Assembly: GCF_963678635.1 (NCBI RefSeq)
Contig: NC_087068.1
Span: 56,762,467 to 56,826,466, forward strand
From: Symsagittifera roscoffensis
Lineage: Eukaryota > Xenacoelomorpha > Acoela > Convolutidae
Length of the DNA stretch: 64,000 bases
Reading direction: 5' to 3'
This document shows, piece after piece, positions 57,101 to 64,000 of this stretch; position 1 is the stretch's first letter; every line of letters begins with the position of its first letter. The position numbers and the translations under genes were made by a program. The notes beneath the pieces were generated by a model that worked only from the letters and a program-made list of their open reading frames with translations, had not been told where the DNA came from and searched no databases.

Positions 57101-60100
57101 GATTTTGCTTATACTGCAGACAATCTTCCTTGTAGTTGGAGGAGCATGTGTTTTTCATTGTTGTGTAAGGTGGTACTTTAAACTATTTTTCTTAAAATCA
57201 ATTTTTTTCCAGCTCGAATTGTGTCTGCTCAAAGATTAACTGCTTTGTTTTTTTTGTCAATTTTGTTCCCTTGGTATTAAATTAAAATTCAAGTGTCTGG
57301 CATGTCTGCCTTTGAACGAAATTTTATTAAAACACATCAAAGTTTATGCCCCAGTTTTTTTAAAGGTTTTCATTTTTTTTCGGGTTTTCACGTTTTTTAT
57401 GATTGTGTTGTATCGCAAGTGGTGCAAAGCTCCGTTTCACCCTGGTGTTAAAAAGGCATATTTCTTCTTAAATAGGTTCAGTGTGTTTATAAAAGTCAAT
57501 GAACGTAGTCATGATAGCGATATAGGTCGTGTCAAATTTTGGCTGATTTTTTAGAACAGTCTTCCAAGTTTTTCATGCTTAAATTTAATTTTTCGCGGTT
57601 TTTGAGTTGCTTCTTTTTTGATTCGTTGTTCAGTTCAGTTTTACTGGCTAAAGCAAAAGTAAATCGCTCTCGTCATTAGAAGAACTGTGAGTGGCGAGAA
57701 AAGTATGAAGGGCTTTCTCGTTCGGAAAGAGATGTTACATTGTAGGTTTCTCAGCCGAATTTTGGTTTACCTTTTGACCCAGTTTTCTGCAATTGACTTA
57801 ATTTCATGAAAAAGTGTCAAAAAAAATACAGGAAGTACGAAAAGCTTTATGCTTATAGTTTTTAAAAATACATCAGCGATGTTAACTTTTTAACCAAAAG
57901 TCAGCACCAATGATATTATCCTGCTACCTCAGCCTACCGATTCAAATGTGCTACAAAAAGTAGCTCTTTTATTTGCGACTTAGGTTGGAAAAAAAGAAAG
58001 TTCGCACCAATATTTTTTGCTTCGCAAGTGTAATCAAACTGGAATATACACTTTTTCTAGTTAGAAAATAGTTTAACAAAATCAGTTGAATCACTTGCTG
58101 GCTATGCAGTTGAATTATTTTCACTTACCTTCTTTTTTCTTAACATCTTCCAGGTTTTTTCCACCTCGGCCTTGAGGCAAAGCTGTTGCCTTTTTACCCT
58201 AAGGTATGGGGCTCCATTCGTAGCCGGACCTTGTTTTTTTCAGTATCAAAGAAATTGAAAACAAATTCTCGAGAAAAATGAATTATTGTTTTTCGTTTTT
58301 TCGCTTAAATTTTGTCGGCTAAGTTGCTACAATGGATTTTGCTTATACTGTAGACAATCTTCCTTGTAGTTGGAGGAGCATGTGTTTTTCATTGTTGTGT
58401 AAGGTGGTACTTTAAACTATTTTTCTTAAAATCAATTTTTTTCCAGCTCGAATTGTGTCTGCTCAAAGATTAACTGCTTTGTTTTTTTTGTCAATTTTGT
58501 TCCCTTGGTATTAAATTAAAATTCAAGTGTCTGGCATGTCTGCCTTTGAACGAAATTTTATTAAAACACATCAAAGTTTATGCCCCAGTTTTTTTAAAGG
58601 TTTTCATTTTTTTTTCGGGTTTTCACGTTTTTTATGATTGTGTTGTATCGCAAGTGGTGCGAAGCTCCGTTTCACCCTGGTGTTAAAAAGGCATATTTCT
58701 TCTTAAATAGGTTCAGTGTGTTTATAAAAGTCAATGAACGTAGTCATGATAGCGATATAGGTCCTGTCAAATTTTGGCTGATTTTTTAGAACAGTCTTCC
58801 AAGTTTTTCATGCTTAAATTTAATTTTTCGCGGTTTTTGAGTTGCTTCTTTTTTGATTCGTTGTTCAGTTCAGTTTTACTGGCTAAAGCAAAAGTAAATC
58901 GCTCTCGTCATTAGAAGAACTGTGAGTGGCGAGAAAAGTATGAAGGGCTTTCTCGTTCGGAAAGAGATGTTATATTGTAGGTTTCTCAGCCGAATTTTGG
59001 TTTACCTTTTGACCCAGTTTTCTGCAATTGACTTAATTTCATGAAAAAGTGTCAAAAAAAAGACAGGAAGTACGAAAAGCTTTATGCTTATAGTTTTTAA
59101 AAATACATCAGCGATGTTAACTTTCTTTTTAATCAAAATCAAAGCAGAAATGATATTATCGTGCTACCGCAGCCTACCGATTCAAATGTGCTACCATTAG
59201 TAGCTCTTTTAATTGCGACTTAGCTCGGAAAGAAAGAAAGTTCGCACCAATACATTAAGCTTCGCAAGTGTAATCAAACTGGGATATAGACTTTTTTCTA
59301 GTTAGAAAAAAGTTTAACAAAATCAGTTGAATCACTTGATGGCTATGCAGTTGAATTATTTTCACTTCCCTTCTTTTTTTTAACATCTTCCAGGTTGCTT
59401 CCACCTTGGCCTGGAGGTACAGCAGTGGCCTTTTTACCCTAGGGTCTTGGGCTCGATTCGTAGCCGGATCTTGTTTTTTTTCAGTATCAAAGAAATTGAA
59501 AACAAATTCTCGATAAAAATGAATTGTTGTTTTTCGTTTGTTCGCTTAAGTTTTGCCGGCTAAATTGCTACAATGGATTTTACTTATACTGCAGACAATC
59601 TTCCTTGATTTGGAGGTGCATGTGTTTTTCCTTGTTGTGTAAGGTGGTACTTTAAACTATTTTTCCTAAAATCAATTTTTTTAGCTCGACTTGTGTCTGC
59701 TCAAAGATTAAATGCTTTGTTTTTTTTTGTCAATTTTGTTCCCTTGGTATTAATTTAAAATTCAGGTGTCTGGCATGTCTGCCTTTGAACGAAATTCTAT
59801 TAAAACACATCAAAGTTTATGCCCTAGTTTTATTAAAGGTTTTCATTTTTTTTCGGGTTTTCACGTTTTTTATGATTGTGTTGTATCGCAAGTGGTGCGA
59901 AGCTCCGCTTCGCCCTGGTGTTAAAAAGGCAATTTTCTTCTTAAATAGGTTCAGTGTGTTTTTAAAAGTCAATGAACGTAGTCAAGATAGCGATATAAGT
60001 CATGTCAAATTTTGGCTGATTTTTTAGAACAGTCTTCATAGTTTTTCATGCTTAAATTTAATTTTTCGCGGTTTTTGAGTTGCTTCTTTTTTGATTCGTT

Positions 60101-60334
60101 GTTCAGTTCAGTTTCATTTGCTAAAGCAAAAGTAAATCGCTCTCTTCATTAGAAGAACTGTGAATGGCGAGAAAAGTAGGAATGGCTTTCTCGTTCGGAA
60201 AGGGATTTTACATTGTACGTTTCTCAGCCGAATTTTAGCTTACCTTTTGACCCAGTTTTCTGCAATTGGTTTAATTTCATGAAAAAGTGTCAAAAAAAGA
60301 TAATGGAAGTACGAAAAGCTTCATGCTTATAATC
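54171..60334 (+). repeat. Tandem array B of repeat R1 (five units)
   Basis: Units start at 54171, 55403, 56637, 57871 and 59106, a spacing of 1232-1235. Units 3 and 4 are nearly identical to each other. The final unit breaks off near 60334. Confidence 0.95.
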
Positions 60335-60790
60335 ATTTGTGTTGTATCGCAAGTGGTTCGAAGCGCCGCTTCGCCCTGGAGTTCAAAAAAGCATTTTCTT
60401 CTTAAATAGGTTCAGTGTGTTTTTAAAAGTCAATGAACGTACTCTTGATAGCGATATAGGTCGTGTCAAATTGTGGCTGATTTTTTAGAATAGTCTTCAA
60501 AGTTTTTCATGCTTAAATTTAATTTTTCGCGGTTTTTTTCAGTTGCTTCTTTTTTGATTCGTTGTTCAGCTCAGTTTTATTTGCTAAAGCAAAAGTAAAT
60601 CGCTCTCTTCATTAGAAGAACTGTGAGTGGCGAGAGAAGTATGAATGGCTTTCTCGTTCGGAAAGGGATTTTACATTGTAGGTTTCTCAGCCGAATTTTA
60701 TTTTACCTTTTGACCCAGTTTTCTGCAATTGGTTTAATTTCATGAAAAAGTGTCAAAAAAGATAATGGAAGTACGAAAAGCTTTATGGTT
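60335..60790 (+). repeat. Truncated R1 copy at the end of array B
   Basis: Resumes at tgtgttgtatcgcaagtgg, i.e. the hairpin-containing last third of a unit, right after the end of unit 5. It corresponds to 49405-49870 of array A, so both arrays join R2 through the same type of R1 end. Confidence 0.85.
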
Positions 60791-63700
60791 ATAATTTTTT
60801 TTGCAATTGAAAAATGCATTTCAAATGATTAGATTGTTTTTTTTTCAGCGCGTGCAATGTTGATTTTGTATCTGTTGACTATATTTTGATTTCAAGGTAG
60901 GTCGTTACTTTTGTGCGCTTTTTATCTCATCGAGGCTTGGCTTGACTCTCAGTTTCATTTTAAATCTACTTCACTTTACTGAAAAGGCAAATTACAATTT
61001 GAAGCTTAATTCAGTTTCGGCTGTTTTATATGAAGGTAGTTAAGACTCTTTTTAAGGTCACGAAGTTTTTTTTTCGTTTTTTTTTCTCAAATTTACTCGG
61101 CTCTTTTTCCTTTCGTCCCCCACCTGCAAAATTTAACTAGTGAAAATTTTGTTCACATTGTTTGATTTTTATGGAAGTTGACTTACGACTTAATTAGATT
61201 ATGGCAAATAAGTTTGATCTTCATAATTAACTTTTCAAAACACCTCGTTACACCATAAATTTCGTGTGAGGTCGGGAGGGAAAGAAAAATATCAAAAATC
61301 GTAAAAATTAAATTGACAAAAAGTGACCAACTTCTAGTTTCGAAAGTGGACTTATTTTTAAGACCTCTCGGCGCATTAAAAAATTACCTATTGACCCTAA
61401 TAAACTTACTCGTTTTTGGATTTGGCTCAATTAAATCAAAAAGTGTTTCAGAGTAATTGTTCAGGAAACTCTTAGTACATCAAGGCCATACTTTGTGCTG
61501 TCTTTTCTCATTTTCGAAGCAAACTCTGTTAATGCTCAATGCACGTTCCACGTTTACTCGTTATGATTACATCTGGTACACCAAAAAAAATGAAGCCAAA
61601 ATGTAGAAATCTTTCGTTTCTTACTGGTCGCAAAGTAGAGAAAAAATTACATTGAAGAAACACAAGCAAAAAATAAAGGTCATGCAAAATGTGACCGACT
61701 TCTAATTTCAAAACCTGAATTTATTTCTCAGATTTCCTAAGATATAAAATTTTACCCATTGATCCAACTTTCTTAAATTTGATAAATTTTATCAAAATAA
61801 AGTTAAGCAGTAATCGTTCTGGAAATTCAGAGGTTATTAAGGTCATAATTGATCTGTCTTTGAAAATCGAGTTTCTTCTAACAAACAAGCATGTAGTTTT
61901 CCAACTTAAGCTTATGACTCTTTTGCGACTGTCTCTCGATTACATTTTAGTTTTCTTTGCAGAATAAACAAGACCCATTGAGCTCGTGGTTTCAAGCCGT
62001 TTCAGTTTTCTAGCAAAGATTCAAGTCATACATTTTTTCAATTTGATGAACCTCAAAATAATTTTTTGCCTCAAAAAATAGCAAATGTATACTGTTCCAA
62101 CTTTTAGCTATGTTCAGATAAGAAAAGAAATTTTCGATAACTTTGGGTTTGATTTGATTTTTCAATTCAAAATTTTAGCGTCAGAACTTAGTGAGTATTC
62201 TTATAAAGGTCTGGGTGGTCTTCTGGATACTTTTTTAGCAGAAATTTGAAAAACAGTTCACGTTCAATTTTACTGTTTTGCGGTTTGACTTGGGAAATCT
62301 TTGAAAATTCAATACAATAATTTTGTGTAAAAAAGACAAACTTCACTATCAAACAGCAAAAATGTTAAGGCCACAAAAAACATGATTGGTTTCTAGCTTC
62401 CAAAGTGGAATGTAACTTACAGGATTGCCAGCGGAACTAATAACTTACGTTTTGACCCAGTTCTTTCAGTTTGGGTTAAGCTTATTTAAAAAGTGTCAGT
62501 ACTAAAAAGTTCTCGAGAACTTGCACAGTAACCGGCTATCCTTTTTTCTTTTTTGGCTTGTATATAAAAATACTCCATCCCAAAATTAATCTACGAAGTG
62601 TGTCAGATGAAGTGGCCGCTTGTTGTATGCGCTCGAAGCTCGATGTGGAAATTGTTCTCGGAGTACATAACAATTGGCGAAGTAATCATCTCTGCCTCGA
62701 GGTATACGTCTTCCGCACTGTCGTGTAGTTTCCAGTTTTGTGCACGCATTTCAAAGAGAATGGATTTTCCTCGATCTAAATCTTTATCATGAGAAATCCG
62801 ATTTATCCGCATCGGGCTAGTAAATCAGTAACATGCGTTTTTCAAGGGGTGCGCCCGAAGAATGTTTATTAGGTGATTCTGAGATTTAGAAAAAACAAAG
62901 AAAGCAGAGTAAATTTTGGTTCTTTGAAAATACATGCCTTTTTAGTAAAACTCTGTTAGTGCTCAATGCACGGCACGTTTGCTCGTTATGATTACATCTG
63001 GTACACCAATGAAAGAAGTAAGTTAAAATGTAGAAAGATTTTAGGTTTTAAGGTTACAAAAAAGTCGAAGAATCACTTCAGACAAACACAAGCAAAATAT
63101 AAAGGTCACAAAAACGTGAACAATTTTAAGTCTCGAAAAAGGATTTTTTTTCAGATTTCCCAGGGATATTAAATTTTACCTGTTGATATAGTTTACGAAA
63201 TTGAAATACTTCTACAAAAAAATGATAATCAGAAATCGTTTTGGAAATTCAAAGAGCATTGAGGCCGTAATTGTTCTGACTTTGAAACTTGAATTTCTTC
63301 CGATAAACAATGATGTATTTTTTTAATTTCCGTTTATGGCCCTTTTCCGACTGTCTATTGGCTGCGTTTCGGATTTCCTGGCGGAAAGAACAATATTTAA
63401 TGAGCTAGTGTTTTAAAATTCGGTTAGTTTTGTTGCAAAAATGCCAGTCATATTTTTTTCCATTTTGATGAATCTCATGGTGCTTTTTTCAAAAATTACA
63501 ATTGTAAACTGTTCCATTTCTTTTAGCTAAGTTCAGAAAACAAATCGAGTATAGGTTTGATTTAATTTTGCTTACTGTTTAAAATTTTGGGTTTGACTCA
63601 ACTTTTTTTACTGTTTAATTCATTTTTTTAGTCAGAATTTAGTGAATAGTTTTTTTATAGGTCTGGGTGGTTATTTTGTTAATTTTTCAGGAAAAATTTT

Positions 63701-64000
63701 AAATACTGTTTAGGCTCAGTTTTAGTTTTTCGCGGTTTAACTTTTGATTTCTTCTAAAGTTCACTTCATTTCTTTTGTTTGAAAAGTAGCAAACTCCACT
63801 ATCAAACAGCAAAAGTGTTATGGTTACAAAAAACGTAATTGATCACTACTTTCGAAAATGGAATGTAGCTTACAGATTTTCCAGCGGATTTTAAAAATAT
63901 TTTTTGATCCAGGTCACTCAAATTGGGGTATCTTTATCAAAAAAGTGTCAATCTTTAATAGTTTTTGATAGCTTTAAGGCCACATATTTTTTTATTGAAT
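60791..64000 (+). repeat. R2 repeat region, second copy (cut by window end)
   Basis: Close copy of the first R2 region up to about 62900, with a 30-base insertion near 61019 that shifts the offset from 10.93 to about 10.96 kb. Beyond 62970 it resembles 53620-54100 and other R2 parts in diverged form. No gene seen. Confidence 0.85.

Overview
The window is animal-type nuclear DNA. One host gene runs on the + strand from before base 1 to 43860. It is split into 15 visible exons, and all phases agree across 14 introns (12 GT-AG, two GC-AG). The encoded protein (920 visible residues) has ankyrin repeats followed by a MYND zinc finger, the layout of ANKMY1 (ankyrin repeat and MYND domain-containing protein 1). 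The expected N-terminal MORN part would lie upstream. Nothing fixes the species. Spliced introns, env-bearing LTR elements, a pogo-type transposon and tRNA-derived repeats fit an invertebrate with a repeat-rich genome.

The introns are packed with mobile DNA, and all three recognisable coding elements lie antisense to the host gene. Intron 3 holds a 1.9 kb pogo/Tigger-like DNA transposon (1831-3748, TA target duplication, 25-bp terminal inverted repeats) with its transposase split by one frame change. Intron 8 holds an 18.9 kb LTR retrotransposon (9731-28631) with two identical 410-bp LTRs and a 4-bp target duplication. Intron 14 holds a 6.9 kb Ty3/gypsy element (35913-42838) with 258-bp LTRs and a 5-bp target duplication; its coding region is broken.

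The 18.9 kb element is the most unusual object here. On the minus strand it carries a small basic ORF, a very large gag-protease ORF, pol in the -1 frame (RT, RNase H, integrase, GPY/F), then a second cluster: two tiny membrane proteins, a 378-codon open frame with no ATG at all, an 872-aa envelope-like glycoprotein and a 597-aa protein of unknown kind. Neighbouring frames in this cluster overlap by 4 or 13 bases, or nearly touch. It looks like a retrovirus-like element with an added multi-gene module, inserted very recently, though its pol has one frame break.

After the host gene ends, 44.8-64 kb is almost wholly tandem repeat. A ~1234-bp unit (R1) occurs four times (about 44935-49872) and five times plus a truncated copy (54171-60790). 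The two blocks are separated and followed by a second family (R2), giving a higher-order period of about 10.95 kb. Each R1 unit carries a tRNA-like module with A-box- and B-box-like sequences followed by a T run, plus a small GC hairpin. Diverged pieces of R1 and R2 also lie in introns of the host gene.
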